64,000 nt of DNA from Utricularia gibba. Its lineage: Eukaryota > Streptophyta > Magnoliopsida > Lamiales > Lentibulariaceae. Shown here piece after piece: positions 21,140 to 35,048 of this stretch (position 1 is its first letter; each line of letters begins with the position of its first letter). The notes beneath the pieces were generated by a model. That model made no database searches. It saw only the letters and a program-made list of their open reading frames with translations, and had not been told where the DNA came from. The translations under genes were made by a program, and so were the position numbers. The DNA is taken from positions 2,914,001 through 2,978,000 of the forward strand of contig NEEC01000009.1 in the NCBI GenBank assembly GCA_002189035.1. Direction: 5' to 3'.

Positions 21140-24100
21140 CTACGAGTCTCTGAAAATTGGTTGATGAGTCCATTTGAGATGCAGGTTCAGTTTTCCAGAT
21201 TTGGCACCATCCACAGCCAGTGAATCTTTGTATTCCCCTTCCATCAACACCCTCGTCAAAGTTAAGATGCATCTTCCCATTAAATCCTGCAAGGTTAACA
21301 CTTCATCAAGTCGAAAAAAAAAAACCTCAATAGATCACTTGCCCCATACTTCGAACATATAAAGATCCTACCTTTCCGAATGTGTCATGATCCCATATTT
21401 CTAGAATCAGCATGTCGTGCAGTCCATCTTCGACTAAAAAATCAAATGTCTGATTCCAGACAGGATTCAAACTGTCATTGACAACCTATAAGAGAGAACA
21501 TGTGATAGAGTTATGAGCAGCCCCTGCTAGCTTGCGAACTATCACTGAATATCCAGACATGTAGGGAAAAAAAACAGCAAGCAAAGCATACTCTAGTCTT
21601 GTTTTTTGCTCCACACTTCTTTAAAGAGAGCACAACGAAAGGGTCGGCCTTCCCCATCAGATCTGCTGGTGGCAACTCTTCAGCAGATATGATTGTAACA
21701 GAAAGTACGCCTCTTACAATGATGTCTCTTTTCTTTGGCCCATCACTTTCAATGGCACCGTTCCCGTTTGCCCCGGTTTTAAAGACCTTCTCCAGTGAGG
21801 TCATGGAATAGTTCTGGGAGAATGGATTGACGAACCCGTTTTGCTTACCACTGGGGACGTAAAGAAGTTCCAAATGCACCTAGAATAGGTAGATAGAAAA
21901 GCTTAACTAGCCATATCGAAAGTGCAAATCTTGAGAAACTTTTTCTTTTTGCCACCCAAAGGGAATACTTGTATGGTGGGCTTAAGACCATTTCTAGAAA
22001 ACCAAAAGAAAGTAGAAAGCTCACTTACCTCTCCCCTATTTTTAGTGTCTCTCTGAATCTCCAAGTCCTTCACCAATTTTAACCATACATCCTTCACCTT
22101 TCCTGGTTCTAGCTCTGAAAGCTGAAATTGAGCGCATCCTATCAGCTCAGACGCTTGAATTCCTTCATCATCATAGATTTTCACAAATAGATGCTGTGTT
22201 GAGACATCTTCAATTACAAACTCAAAATGTTCATTCCAGATAGGATTCAGCTGGTTGTTCTGGGTACAAAAGGGGAAGAAGGTAAATCAAGTTGTCTTAA
22301 AGAAAACAGAAAGCTCGTGCGAAAAGAAGGTGAACATTACAATCGTTTTGCTTTGCTTCATTCTGTCTCGCAATGGCCGAACATACAAAACTGCATATGG
22401 ATCAGACTTCCCAATAAGATCTTTATTTGTCAACTCTTTAGCTTGCACAAGTTTCACTTCCAAAGTTCCTACGGGCTTCAGTTCAAGATCACTGATAACA
22501 AGAAATAGGGAATGAGAGGAAAACAAATGGTCACATCAAATGGGCTTAGGATTTTCTATCACCTTCTTTATGAGGGGACTTCTTCTTAACATTACAATGG
22601 TAAACAAGTGGAATAAGATGAATATTGTTACACATCAATACCTATAATCTCCAGGCAATATGGGAATGATTTTGCGAACTGGCCATGTTATAGAGTCTTC
22701 AACAGCATCCCTTATAGTGCTCTGTAGATCATGAAAAGTTCCCAGCAGAAAGCATAAATTTTAAGGAAACAATATGAGCGGAGCTGTCAGAATATGAATT
22801 CATATAAAGTTCACGAGCAAATGCACAGTACCTCAATGGCATCGGAAAGACCAGGTACAGAAGAAATGTCTCCACCAACGACCTTGAGAGTAAAATCTAG
22901 TTTTTTCTGAATAGGAAATACAGAAATTTAGGTACATGCTTGGCAGTTGACAGAAGCACAAGGGGGACAAACTTGTGAACAAAAGCAACAGCAGATACTC
23001 GACTTTTTTCAAGCATTCTAATCGATTTCTAACCTTGTTTTGTCCAAGGACATACATTTTGGATAAAAAAATGAAGAAATTCTAAATGATGGGCAAAGTG
23101 AAGTGTCTGAAAATACTGTACTTTGTGACGCAGTGAAAAGCAAACAGCACCGAAGCAAGGGAACTCTGCAACAAGTGGTCTGAAAATCAACCTGAAGACA
23201 CCAGTAAATCCAATATTTTTCACCTGCATCAAAGATGAAATTATTAACCCTTCACTCTCTTGGTTACTGATGAATCATAAGGCAGATGGTAACAGATTTT
23301 ATTTTCGGTTCCACTCCAACAAACTTAGTACACTTATCCAACTGACAGTTGTTGGTAAGGTTCTTATGCATAATGAAAACAAATATCGGAAAGAATACAT
23401 CAAATGCAAGTAACTCACTGCAGAGAATGAAGTAAAAAGAAACGATTTACCTGCACTGGAAGAGAAACACCAAGATAAGTCTTGATGTCCAGAATTATAC
23501 TGGGGTTCCCATCCCACTGCATTTCCAATTCCATCGTGATTCCTTCTTTACCATCATCAATAATTGAAACCCCTAGAGAACATAGTGACATACATATTCA
23601 TGAGTATCCTGTAAACTATATTTTATTCACCTATCGCTTATGAGTTTGAAGTAACTAAATTTTTTTAGTCAGCACAACAATAACACCTCATATCAATATG
23701 GCCCATAAAAACAAACTTTGCAACCTTCTTCATAATGAAAGGTATAAAAAAACAGAACCTGTGAATTGGGGGGCCACAGTGCCGAGAGTGAGCTTGGAGA
23801 AAGACAGAGAAGCCAAAATGACAGGCCTATACTGCTCCAAAATTGGTTCTACACTTGCCTTTATCAACTCAGAAGCAGCCTTTACCAATCAAAAAACACA
23901 AAATTGATGCAACAACTTATGATCAATAAAATCTAGAGAAAAGGGGACACAAAACCACACGTCGTTCACGAAAGGCCAGATCTTCTCCAGTTGAACATTA
24001 AGCCAAGCCAACTGAAATAAGTCAACACCCGCAACTAATCAGCCCTCGCATTTCAAAACAAGAATCTGTATACGAAAGATACAAAACCACCGATCATAGA

Positions 24101-24394
24101 GACCTTTTGCCTCTGTGAAAACACCACCCAAGGGGGATAATACTCCGGGGAGAGCAATTTCCTTGAATCCTCCACCGTCATCCTAGCTAGAGCCGCAACA
24201 GTCGCAGCCTTTGGCAAAATGTTAAAAAAAAAAAATCAACCCCTCTTACCCATAAACCATATCATGAAAATACAGTAAATCAAACTCACCAGGTCAGTGC
24301 GTTTCTTGGATCGGGCATTCTCAGAGCGCACGAACAGAACAATCAGTGCAAGACCCACAATCAGTCCGAGTACTAAACCCACGACAAAACCCAT
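21140..24394 (-). CDS. Synaptotagmin-like protein with SMP and two C2 domains (SYT4/NTMC2 type 2)
   Basis: Thirteen exons: 24290-24394, 24104-24208, 23961-24011, 23759-23879, 23451-23572, 23122-23223, 22832-22906, 22642-22721, 22341-22491, 22029-22259, 21592-21879, 21372-21485, 21140-21286. All phases agree, giving 563 residues. One N-terminal membrane helix (MGFVVGLVLGLIVGLALIVL) anchors it, probably in the ER. An SMP lipid-binding domain spans about residues 70-250. The first C2 domain begins GTLEVKLVQAKELTNKDLIG and holds the Asp pairs of KSDPYAV and YDDEGIQ. The second begins RGVLSVTIISAEELPPADLM and includes KADPFVV and WDHDTFGK. Such proteins tether ER to plasma membrane, bind phospholipids with calcium and move lipids. 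It ends HQPIFRDS. No damage seen. Confidence 0.95.
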
Positions 24395-25635
24395 TTCGCG
24401 GTTCAGTTTCCAAGAAATTCAGAGTTTTTGCAGATAGGCAGGTAACCCCAGATCAGCACACCAGTACACACTAAAGCAGAAACTACTGCAGGAGGCGAAT
24501 AACGTGGGTGGTGACGAAATCCGATACCGATGGCACGGAGTTCAGCGGGTCAAGTAGTGAAATGAATGCCAAAGAGGCAGGGACCGGAGAAGCCGCGACC
24601 GCTGTAATTATGATTCAACCCCACGCCACTAACAGTAAAAGTTTGTCAACCAAAGGTCTCCAAAATCTCCCCCCAACTCCACACCGAATACACCACCTCC
24701 CATTTCTCACCAAGCTTTTAAAAGCGCGCTCCGGCCCGTCGTCAAGTGGACCTCCCCAAGCTTCACTCCCCAAATCTAACCATTCTCTTTCATGTCTTCC
24801 AACCGACATCCCTCCGAAAAATGCTTGGCAATAATATTATATTCATTTAGTTTTTGAATTGCGAATTAAATTTAAAAATAAATCTATTCGTAATTTATGT
24901 GTGTATTCATTCTTACCACATTTGGGTAAACCTAGTTTGTTAAGGATCCATACAAAAGAAGAAACAAACCATCACCCCCACGTGATGATTAGCAAATGGA
25001 GAGGAACTTATTTGAAACACGTTAGTTTTAGAAATAGTTTTATTCTAAAAAATAAAATTATTAATTTTAATAAATCGTATAAATTCGATTTATAATTTAT
25101 CAGAATCTATTCAAAAAAATTGTTTTTCTGCTATAGGAGCACGATCACACCTGTTATTTATTATCCCGAATATTTAATAAACGACGCGACACACGCGTCG
25201 CGGAGTTGTCTGCCGACACTGCATCCGTGTCGCCAAAAAAAATAAAAAATTTAATTGTCGCATAACGATTGGAAGTAATCCATTTTTGACATGAAAGGAT
25301 ATTGTAATTAAAATAATTAGACTAGATTATCCGATCTTTTTATTTTATTTTTAGTAGACTGTGATATAGTATTTATGTAACCTAAATACCGGATATTTAT
25401 AATCTACCAATTAGTGGATAAAGTGTGATTTTTTCTTACTGATCATATTCTTATAGATTTTCGTGTTTGTTTGAAGATTTAATCTTTATTAAATTAATAT
25501 ATAATAATAATAAAATAATTTAGGAAAAATAGGTTTTTTACCAATTCCTGTATTGAGAAATCGATTTGTAGCGGACATAAACCATGGAAATTAATAAATA
25601 ATAAATGTGGGGGTAGGGCCCACGTAACTATGTTA
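24395..25635. other. Spacer with GC-rich palindrome
   Basis: The first 150 bases are the promoter and leader of the synaptotagmin gene. The rest is AT-rich except for a CpG-dense palindromic patch at about 25180-25235. No gene seen. Confidence 0.5.
25182..25200. repeat. GC-rich perfect inverted repeat
   Basis: Seven-base arms cgacgcg and cgcgtcg flank a five-base loop (acaca). The next 30 bases stay CpG-rich inside DNA that is otherwise mostly A and T. It may be the relic of a transposon end, but I cannot name a family. Confidence 0.5.
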
Positions 25636-27533
25636 TTAAGCAGATTCTCCTCCTGTTCCCAAGTTGTTATGAACACGTTGATGGCGGTTTTGGTCTGGTT
25701 GAGAGTGGGAGTCGTAGTGCTCCCTGAAGCCGGCGGTCGTCCCGAGCTCCTCCACCTGCTGAATCACAAGCTCGAGCTGGGCCACCGCCTCCACCAGCAG
25801 GGACGCGAACGCTGCGAACGGCAGCGCCTCTGAGAACTCGATCGCCAGCTTGCTCACCGCCGGCCGCAGCATGGCGTCTCTCTTCTTCCATTCTAGCAAC
25901 GCTGATGAGTCGGTTTTGAAGCTGGCTAGAGACACTTCACGGGCGCGGTCTCGGGATGGGTTCGTGGCAATGGGGCCGAGAAAGAGGCGGGGCTGCGATT
26001 TGAGGGCGGCGTCGAGGTCGTGGAGGGCTTGGTGGAGAGGATCCGAGAGAATCTCCGGCGAGGAATGTCGCCGATTTTTTATGCTGCCGGCGAGTTCGAT
26101 TAGTGCTTTTGAAACCTCTCCCGCAAGTCTTGCGCATGGATCTTTGAAAAGGCCTCGTACGGATCTCGGAGTCTGCGTGATAGAGGAGTTTTGGGAATCC
26201 AGCAACCATCATCGGGCTTTAAAATCTAACAATGTAGATCTAGCAAACCGGCATACCTGAATCTCGGTATTAATGCATCCATGTAGAGCGACGACGGTGT
26301 ACCCGAAACGGCGAAGAACATCTCCGAGCCTGATGTACTGTCGCCACGACGATCTTCGAAAGCATCGACAATAGCGAGGCTCCCAGCTCGCGTACACTGC
26401 CTGATAGTTAAATCTTAAATTCTTCTTCTTTGTTGCAAGGAGATGTTTAGAGAGGCCAACAAACCAGCGTTTCGTCGGTAGTTTTGGAATCCAGCACAGA
26501 CTGATAGCCCATGTAGATCGATTCCTGAGACAAGGACGACGACGGTGTTTCAGGGTCGTGGTTTCCTTCTTCATCCCTGAAGTATGCTTTAACGCAGGCT
26601 GCAGAATTCAACCTCATTCTTTTATTTTGACTGCTGTTGCATCAAGTGTTCTGCGAGATCAGAAGTTCTCGGTTATGGAGTTCTGTACCTTGTATGGAAC
26701 TGGCCAAGCCTTCAAGCTTGTAAACCATCGAGTTATGAAGTTCTTGCCCTGACCAATTGGGAAGAACCAGCAAACTCATCACTAGACAGATACCACTGCC
26801 GATGCCGATAGCCACCACACGCCCATCGGCGATCTTCAGCACATTTTCGACCCGGAAACTCGACACCGTGATCAAGTTGTACGTCACGAGGAATATCACC
26901 ACCCCGTAGTCATAGTTTCTCTTGATGAAGGGGAAGAACCTTACATATGTAGCCAATGTTCCTGCAAGAAACGAAAGCTACGCCCTAATGAAGAATCAAA
27001 AACAGATATCAACGATTCCCAAAATCTTCAACATTTACCCGTAAAGAAGACCGTGGTAGCGATGAATACACCTCTCCAAACTGTGCCTGATTTTTCAGAA
27101 GTGTATTGTATCAGAAAAGCTAGTGATCCAGCCAGCATTGTGCCAAGGCCTCTATTCAACCCTTTGCAGAGTGTTGCTCCTGTTGAAAATTGAAAGAATC
27201 AACTAATCAAAGCAACTCCAGGAAATGCCTCTATTCTGGGAACCGCACAACATGACAAGCAAGCCCGGCACGGTGACAGGGCTCACCGGCGGTGAATTCT
27301 AAGACGACGACGACGGTGATGACGGCCCATATGGCGTTGCTGCCGATCCCTCTGAACAACGGCTCCAACAAGTACAACATGGAGACTAATGTCAATGAAA
27401 CCCCAACTTTGAAAGAGTGGAAAACTGTTCTTCTATCTTCTCTACCAACGCTGATGATTTTTGTACATACTGATTCTGCACTCTCCCTGGAGCTCCTTAG
27501 GAGAACGATTGCATGCTTCTTTATGCAGTTCAT
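25636..27533 (-). CDS. Aluminium-activated malate transporter family anion channel
   Basis: Six exons: 27287-27533, 27039-27179, 26689-26961, 26465-26598, 26257-26400, 25636-26172. All phases agree, giving 491 residues. The N-terminal half has about six membrane helices with FKVGVSLTLVSMLYLLEPLF, AIWAVITVVVVLEFTAG, ATLCKGLNRGLGTMLAGSLA and RNYDYGVVIFLVTYNLITV. The cytosolic half includes the family WEP signature (ASWEPRY) and FGYTVVALHGCI. ALMT proteins form chloride, nitrate or malate channels in the plasma membrane or tonoplast and act in aluminium tolerance, guard cells or mineral balance. I cannot place it in a subclade. It starts at the first ATG after an in-frame stop (27533). Confidence 0.94.
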
Positions 27534-29455
27534 CGCTCCTAGAACACAATGCTCCGATTCCTCTGTTATTTAAAGGGGTGAAAGGCCCAAATGGAAGAAG
27601 AAAACATTCTCATTTTCCTCGCGAACTCCAAACTCATTGGAAATCAGTAGAATATCAACCAAACACAGACTGACAACTAGGGCAAAAAGTGAGTTCTTTT
27701 TTAAGGCGCTTTCTTGTGAGGGCGAGTTCACGTGCAATCTGTGTTGTCCTACGTAAGACAAATTATTATTATTTTATCACTAAATATTCATTTTTATTTT
27801 TTAAATACAAAATATAGATATATCTATCTATTGTCACAAAATTTGAATAATACCTATTTTATTAGTCAATATATGATAATATTATTAAATTCAGGATGAT
27901 TTCACAAATTTTAACAATGAGGTAGAGTATGTAATAATCTTGATGAATCTTACATCAATTACAAATGGAATAGTTGATTTTTTTTTAATTTTGCATAAAT
28001 ACTTTTTATCGAGATAATGTAAAATTGTAAATATTGAATATTATGAAGTTAGGGATTTTTTGTCTTTACTCTTTTTTAAAATCATTTACAATTTATTTAA
28101 TTCTTTTTTGAATAAAAAAAATTAAACAACAAAAAACGTCTGGTCCATTTACATCGATGGGCTGTTTTGGGCCGGACGGCTCAGAATATTTTTCCAAAAT
28201 TCCGAATCCGCCCACAATTTTCCAAATTATTTCATTTAAAAATTATTTTTTTCGAGAATCTCAAAATTTTGATCTTTTTATTATCATTTAAAAAACAATA
28301 AAAATAGAAACATGCATTTAATGCTTAGCCGATGAGGACAAAAAGGAAATCGGGGTTGGGATTGGAAAACGTATGGTGTGCATACTTTTGGAGATGATTA
28401 TGGGATTGAATGGAAAATATGAAATAATATGAGGACAAGATTTTGAAACAGAAGTATACTTATCTTATCCCTAATATTTCACGTTTCCCGATTTCGAAAT
28501 CAACCCCGACTTTACTAAATATTGCAATTACGCCCCTAGAAGTAGAACCCCACGTCAATTCATTAAAAATATCAAATATTAATTTCTTTTTCATACTATT
28601 TCAATATTATATTTCATAGATATATTATATTTATTCAATTTGATTAAAAGTATACATTTGGTAGAGGGTTTTAAAAGTAAAAGTTCTGTTTAAAACAGAT
28701 TTTTTTTTATAGAAATATTTCAAAAATAATTTCGTTATCAAACATGAAATATTTATACTCAAAAAAATTAGAAACGTTTATCATTTTTAGTAAGTTTTAT
28801 ATCTCTAACATTTAACTTTTGAAAAGTTACATCAAATAAAGTAGGAAAATTATGAATAAATAATACAAAATATCAATTATATTATAATTGTAATTACTAA
28901 TTTACGTTAATATCCTTGAGATTGTTTATTCAATGTGCAAATCAAATCACTCCTAAGCATAGAATTTATCGTGCCTTTATGAAAATCAGAATAAAGAAAT
29001 TGTTTTGAAGCTATGACATCAACACACACTTGTGATATTTGGAATTTTTAGATTTTTTGAATAATATTATGAAAATTTAGAATTCCAATTGATTTGATAA
29101 ATCCACCTTATAGTCCTTTTTTGTAAATTCACATTTATGTGATTTTGATGAATTTTTATAAACTTGTGTTTAAAAAAGCATGTATCAAATTTCATTTTAT
29201 ATTTATTCTATAGTTTAATATTATAAAATAATTTACCAAATGAAAAATATTTCTTTATATTGTGATTGAGAATAAAAATTACAATTTTTTTATACAAAAC
29301 ATAATCATTCTAATTCTGAATAATGAATATAATATTTTTAAAATAATGGCAAAAATAAAACTCCATGGAATTCTTTTTTTGTTTTGCGAAAGTTTGTTTT
29401 ACTAAATGCACAGTGAGTTTTTTAGAAATTGCTAGCGGGCGCCTGGAAAAGGGCT

Positions 29456-29461
29456 CACGTG
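29456..29461 (+). promoter_or_regulatory. G-box CACGTG upstream of SPS
   Basis: CACGTG, 550 bases above the SPS start. It is a candidate bZIP or bHLH site; a single hexamer is weak evidence. Confidence 0.3.
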
Positions 29462-29893
29462 CAATTTCCCATAAAAGCAAGGTGCGGTTTGGAGTTTTGG
29501 GGAAATGATGATTCGACTGTCGTGGAAGTGCCACTGTGAAAAATGCACATTCGATCTGATTTGTTGCCATTCATCTCTTATAAAACTCGTCAAGAATCAT
29601 ATTTCAACGACGGAATGACCGGAGGGTTATGTTGATTTTTTTATTCCAGACAAGTGCGAGATCAGGTAAGGTGGATAGCGGAGGCGGAGACACATGGTCC
29701 GTGTTCGCCGCATTAAACATTACGATTGTAATATTCCCGGAATCTCTCTCCATCTCTGGTTGTGTGCTGTTATAATGGTATTGTATAGAAAGGATGAATC
29801 GTGGTTTCGGGGCCGCCCAAATATATGTGTCCGTGATTGCTTTCCCCACCCGGAACCGGACGGAACCCATCTCTTCTTTCTTTCTGGTGATTC

Positions 29894-29902
29894 TATATAT
29901 AT
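29894..29902 (+). promoter_or_regulatory. Probable TATA box of the SPS gene
   Basis: TATATATAT, about 110 bases upstream of the SPS start codon at 30011. Confidence 0.5.
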
Positions 29903-30010
29903 GCGTGGCATAGCATCAACATTCGGGTGCCCCGTTCCTGCCATAGACTTTGCTACTCCACTTCACTGACTGTGAGAGAGCCGTTCGGGAACTGGGCTTG
30001 AGGAGCTTTC

Positions 30011-33000
30011 ATGGCGGGAAATGATTGGATAAACAGCTATTTAGAGGCGATTCTTGACGTGGGTCCTGGGATAGATGAGGCAAAATCATCGCTTTTGCTG
30101 CGGGAAAGGGGAGGTTCAGCCCCACGAGGTACTTCGTCGAGGAGGTCATCACTGGCTACGATGAGACGGATCTTCACCGCTCGTGGGTTCGAGTATGTGT
30201 TTTCCGATTCATCGGCCACCCTTCCTTTGCTGTATGTTTTTTTTGTTTTCTCATCTGCGTGGGTGTGTGAATCTGCAGGCGCAGGCGACGCGGAGTCCGC
30301 AGGAGAGGAACACCAGGCTGGAGAATATGTGCTGGAGAATATGGAATTTGGCAAGGCTGAAAAAGCAGGTAAGAGCAATCTGCGGTATGTGTTGTTAAAT
30401 TTTCAAGTTGTACCATCTCAAGCGCCGGCTTTCTTTGCTGTAGGTTTTGAAGTTTATTTGTAATTCTTACTGGTAGTGATCCGTGAAGTTTTTCTCATCC
30501 AAGTTGTAGAAAAACCGTTAGAGGGTGAAAGAAGGCTCATTTCAGTACTTCCGTCATAAGCCATTTAGGGGTGGTCATTTATGCATGTAGACATCGGGGA
30601 AATGTTTTAAAGTAAATGTCTTGATCTTGTAAGCCGGGCGCTGTGCATTATTCATGCATAGCGTTTTCTCTAGCCACCAGTGTCCTCAAGCCTTCTTATC
30701 ATGTTTTTCTGATTGTTCTGAATAACTTGTATATAGCATGAGGAAAAAGAGATGCAAAGGATGGCAAAACGCCGTATGGAGCGTGAAAGAGGTCGCAGAG
30801 AAGCAGTTGCTGACATGTCAGAAGACCTATCGGAGGGAGAAAAAGGAGATGCAAGTGAACTTTCAACTCATGGTGAAAGTGTTAGAGGCCGATTACCACG
30901 GATCAGTTCAGTTGAGACAATGGATTCTTGGGCTAGTCAGCAGAGGGGGAAAAATATGTATATCGTACTGATCAGGTAATCCTTTTTGAAGTTTTATGTT
31001 TTGGAGACTCAGATGTTCGTAGTTCCAACTAAGGATTACTTGTATCAACTTCCTACAATTGTTTTCCATGCAAGGGTCGAATGTTCGAAGTTAAAACTGA
31101 AGGGTTTTGTTTGTTCAATAAAAGTGTCACCTTTATGATTATGATTGTTGCAGCCTTCATGGTCTGATACGTGGTGAGAACATGGAGCTTGGCCGTGATT
31201 CGGATACAGGAGGCCAGGTACATCAAGATTTTAAGTGCCCTTGTCTTGCATCTATTTTAAAAAAATACTAACCCGTTGATCTATACCATTCTCTGATGAT
31301 ATCACTGACATAGATTTCTAGTTTTTTATTCTGGGTCACAATGATGCACACTTCTTTTTTGTTTTGACCAGGTGAAGTATGTTGTTGAACTGGCTAGAGC
31401 TTTGGGTTCAATGCCAGGTGTGTACAGAGTTGATCTCCTTACAAGACAAATATCATCTCCAGAAGTAGACTGGAGCTATGCAGAACCCCAAGAAATGCTG
31501 CCCCCAAGAAACACTGAAGGATTTATGGATGATAAGGGAGAGAGCAGTGGTGCTTATATAATTCGCATTCCGTTTGGTCCTAAAGATAAGTATATTACGA
31601 AAGAACTGCTGTGGCCTCACATCCCTGAATTTGTTGATGGTGCCCTTAGCCACATAGTACAAATATCTAAAGTCCTTGGTGAGCAAATTGGTAATGGACG
31701 TCCAGTCTGGCCTGCTGCTATCCATGGGCATTATGCTGATGCAGGAAATGCTGCTGCTCTTCTATCTGGGGCATTAAATATCCCCATGGTAGTTACTGGT
31801 CATTCATTGGGGCGTGATAAGCTAGAACAGCTTTTAAAGCAAGGAAGATTGTCAAGAGATGAAATCAACAAAACTTACAAAATAATGCGAAGAATTGAGG
31901 GAGAAGAGTTATCACTTGATGCCTCAGAGTTTGTGATTACCAGCACAAGACAGGAAATAGAAGAGCAGTGGCGCTTGTATGATGGATTTGATCCAATTCT
32001 GGAGCGTAAATTACGTGCTAGGATTAGGCGTAATGTGAGCTGCTACGGAAGGTTCATGCCTCGCACGGCTGTAAGTATTTTATGTTTTGGTATCCATGTT
32101 ATGATTTCAAAAGCTCTAGCATTGAACTGATGAAAAAAAAGGGGTAAGCTTCTCTGTTTGAAGTAAAAGATGACTTTGGGGTGTATACCATTCTGGTAGC
32201 CCAATTGATCATCATTGTACTTTCCTCCATAGGTTATTCCACCTGGGATGGAGTTTCATCACATTGCTCCATATGATGGAGACATGGAGCCTGAAGGTGA
32301 AGCAAGCGAAGATGGCAAGCCAATTCCAGCGATTTGGACAGAGGTTAATGATCTGCATATGCTTATATTTCCATTTTGCGTGAAAAATATGGCTCTTCTT
32401 TTCATTATCAAACATTTGCAGTTTTGTTTGGATCATTATTATATAATGCTGATGACCATTATAACTCTAATTGAACAGATAATGCGATTCTTTTCAAATC
32501 CAAGGAAGCCTATGATTCTTGCACTCGCCAGACCTGATCCAAAGAAAAACCTGGCCACACTGGTCAAAGCATTTGGGGAATGTCGACCACTGCGGGAGCT
32601 GGCAAATCTAGTTTGTGTTCTCTCATTCTTTTTGGTTTTGCAATCAAACTTGTTTTGACTGTTTACTTGTGTTCTCTGTCTTTTTGCAGACCTTAATAAT
32701 GGGAAATCGTGATAATATTGATGAAATGTCAGGAACGAATGCTTCTGTTCTTCTTTCAATTCTCAAGTTGATTGATAAGCATGATCTGTATGGTTATGTG
32801 GCATATCCTAAACATCACAAGCAAGCTGATGTCCCTGAGATCTATCGACTTGCTGCAAAAACCAAGGTACCCTCATATGATTCTGCAAAGACTAAGTTAT
32901 CAAGTTAACTGAATTCATTTGTTTTGATTACTGAGAAATTGCGTTGTTTACATATGTTTCTGGAATTACTTAGAAAAATACTTCAGTAGTTCACTCTCCT

Positions 33001-35048
33001 TGGCTGAGAGTGGAGTGGCTTGTATAAGGTTGCAGGATTCTTATGATTCGTGAGTTTCCTATATATCACATGTGTACTGGATATGCAATATGAATGCTCT
33101 CATCAACAAGTTTTATCCATCACCTACCCATGCAACCCAAGTTCTTCATATATCTAGAAATTGGTTGTTGCTTCATAGCTCGCTGGTATTGAATTGGAAG
33201 TTTAATTCCTTGGACTTGGTTGATACTTGAATATTACTTGGACATCGTCTTATGAATTTTGGTTGATTTTTTTATAGGGAGTTTTCATAAATCCAGCATT
33301 CATTGAGCCTTTTGGGCTCACTCTCATCGAGGTAAATGCCTTAGATTTTTTGACTGTTGACTTGATACACGTTAATTATTCTTTGTCCCCATTTCAATAC
33401 TTTTCACCACAACAGGCTGCAGCTTATGGCTTGCCAATGGTTGCCACAAAAAATGGTGGGCCTGTTGATATACACAGGGTACTTCTACATTCTTTCAATT
33501 CAGAGTTTCAAGTGTTTCCTCTGAGATTTCATTGCATGATGAGATCAAATATGTAGGCACTAGACAATGGGGTCCTTGTTGATCCACATGATCAGCAGTC
33601 TATCGCTGATGCTCTTCTGAAGTTAGTTGCTGACAGACAGCTGTGGGCAAAATGCAGATCCAATGGGTTGAAAAATATTCATTTGTTCTCGTGGCCTGAA
33701 CACTGTAAAACTTATCTCTCTAAAATAGAAAGCTGCAAACCAAGGCAGCCACGTTGGTTGAGGGTTGCAGATGATGATGATGATTACAACTCTGAATCAG
33801 ACTCTCCGAGTGACTCTCTCAGGGACATTCATGATCTTTCACTAAACTTGAAGTTCTCCTTTGATGCTGATAAGAATGACAATCAAGAAAGTGGGGATGG
33901 CTCTGAGGATCAGAAAAGTAAGCTAGAAAGTGCTCTACTCTCATGGTCCAAGGGTCTTACCAAATCCAGGTCTATTAATGACAAAGGAGAGCAGAACGCC
34001 AATGCTGTTAAGTTCCCATCTGTGAGGAGGAGGAAATACATATTTGTTATCTCTGTGGATTCTGAAAGCAGTGCTAATCTTTCTGAAGTTGTCAGAACGA
34101 TCTTTGAGGCTGCTTCAAAGGAGAGGAATGAGGGCTCAGTTGGATTTGTTTTGTCAACATCCATGAACATCAGTGAAATACGATCGTTTCTTGTATCCGA
34201 AGGATTTGCACATACAGACTTTGATGCTTTCATTTGCAATAGCGGGGCTGACCTCTACTATTCCGCCCTCCAGTCAGAAGGCAACCCATTTGTGGGGGAC
34301 CTCTATTATCACTCGCAGATTGAGTTTCGATGGGGAGGTGAAGGGCTGAGAAAGACTTTTGTGAGGTGGGCTGGTTCCATAGTGCACAGGGACGGAGACA
34401 AAGAAGATCATGTCATTGTTGAAGACGAAGAGGCATCAGCTGAATACTGTTATTCCTTCAAAGTGTATCGTCCTGGAACAGTAAGTTCATTCCATATGAA
34501 TTATGCATTTCCTACTGTCCTCTGCCATATGAGAATTTGGGATCAAGTTGCAGTGATGATTCTGTGTTTCAGATTCCTCCTCCAAGGGAAGCAAGGAAGT
34601 TGATGAGGATGCAAGCACTCCGGTGTCATATCATATACTGTCAAAATGGAAGAAAGATCAATGTAATTCCAGTTCTGGCATCCCGGTCACAGGCTCTCAG
34701 GTATCATCAAACTTGTTATCTTCGTCAAAGAGCAGAATTGATCATAAGAACAACTGCATCCTCAGGTACCTCTACCTCCGGTGGGGCATCGACTTGTCGA
34801 AGGTGGTGGTTTTCGTCGGCGAAACCGGAGATTCCGACTACGAAACCTTATTCGGTGGCATCCACAAGACTGTGGTGCTGGGAGGAGTTTGCACTGCTGC
34901 AAACAGCCTCATCCATGCTAACCAAAGCTACCCCCTCACCGATGTCATAGACTACACAAGCCCCAACATCGTCAAGGCGTCAGATGGGTGCAGCAGCGCC
35001 GAAGTGAGGGTCTCTCTCGACAAACTGGGAGTCCTCCTCAAGGGCTGA
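30011..35048 (+). CDS. SPS: Sucrose-phosphate synthase, family A, frameshifted in exon 1
   Basis: Thirteen exons: 30011-30192, 30279-30368, 30737-30975, 31154-31217, 31372-32070, 32233-32343, 32479-32610, 32690-32866, 33278-33331, 33416-33478, 33557-34480, 34573-34700, 34766-35048. The intended product is about 1048 residues, standard for family A. It makes sucrose 6-phosphate from UDP-glucose and fructose 6-phosphate in the cytosol. The glycosyltransferase part has [46 protein letters not shown] and [16 protein letters not shown]. The C-terminal part is the inactive HAD-like phosphatase domain. [13 protein letters not shown] matches the light/dark-regulated serine site (Ser158 of spinach). 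In exon 1 the G run 30108-30111 is one short, so RERG is followed by the wrong frame instead of [12 protein letters not shown]. Adding one base makes exon 1 exactly 61 codons. Confidence 0.95.

Larger units (their letters stand above)
27534..30010. other. 2.5-kb AT-rich spacer, divergent promoters
   Basis: Lies between the divergent ALMT and SPS genes and so holds both promoters. A G-box is at 29456-29461 and a TATA box at 29894-29902, both on the SPS side. The middle (27760-29340) is very AT-rich and I see no gene. Confidence 0.5.
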
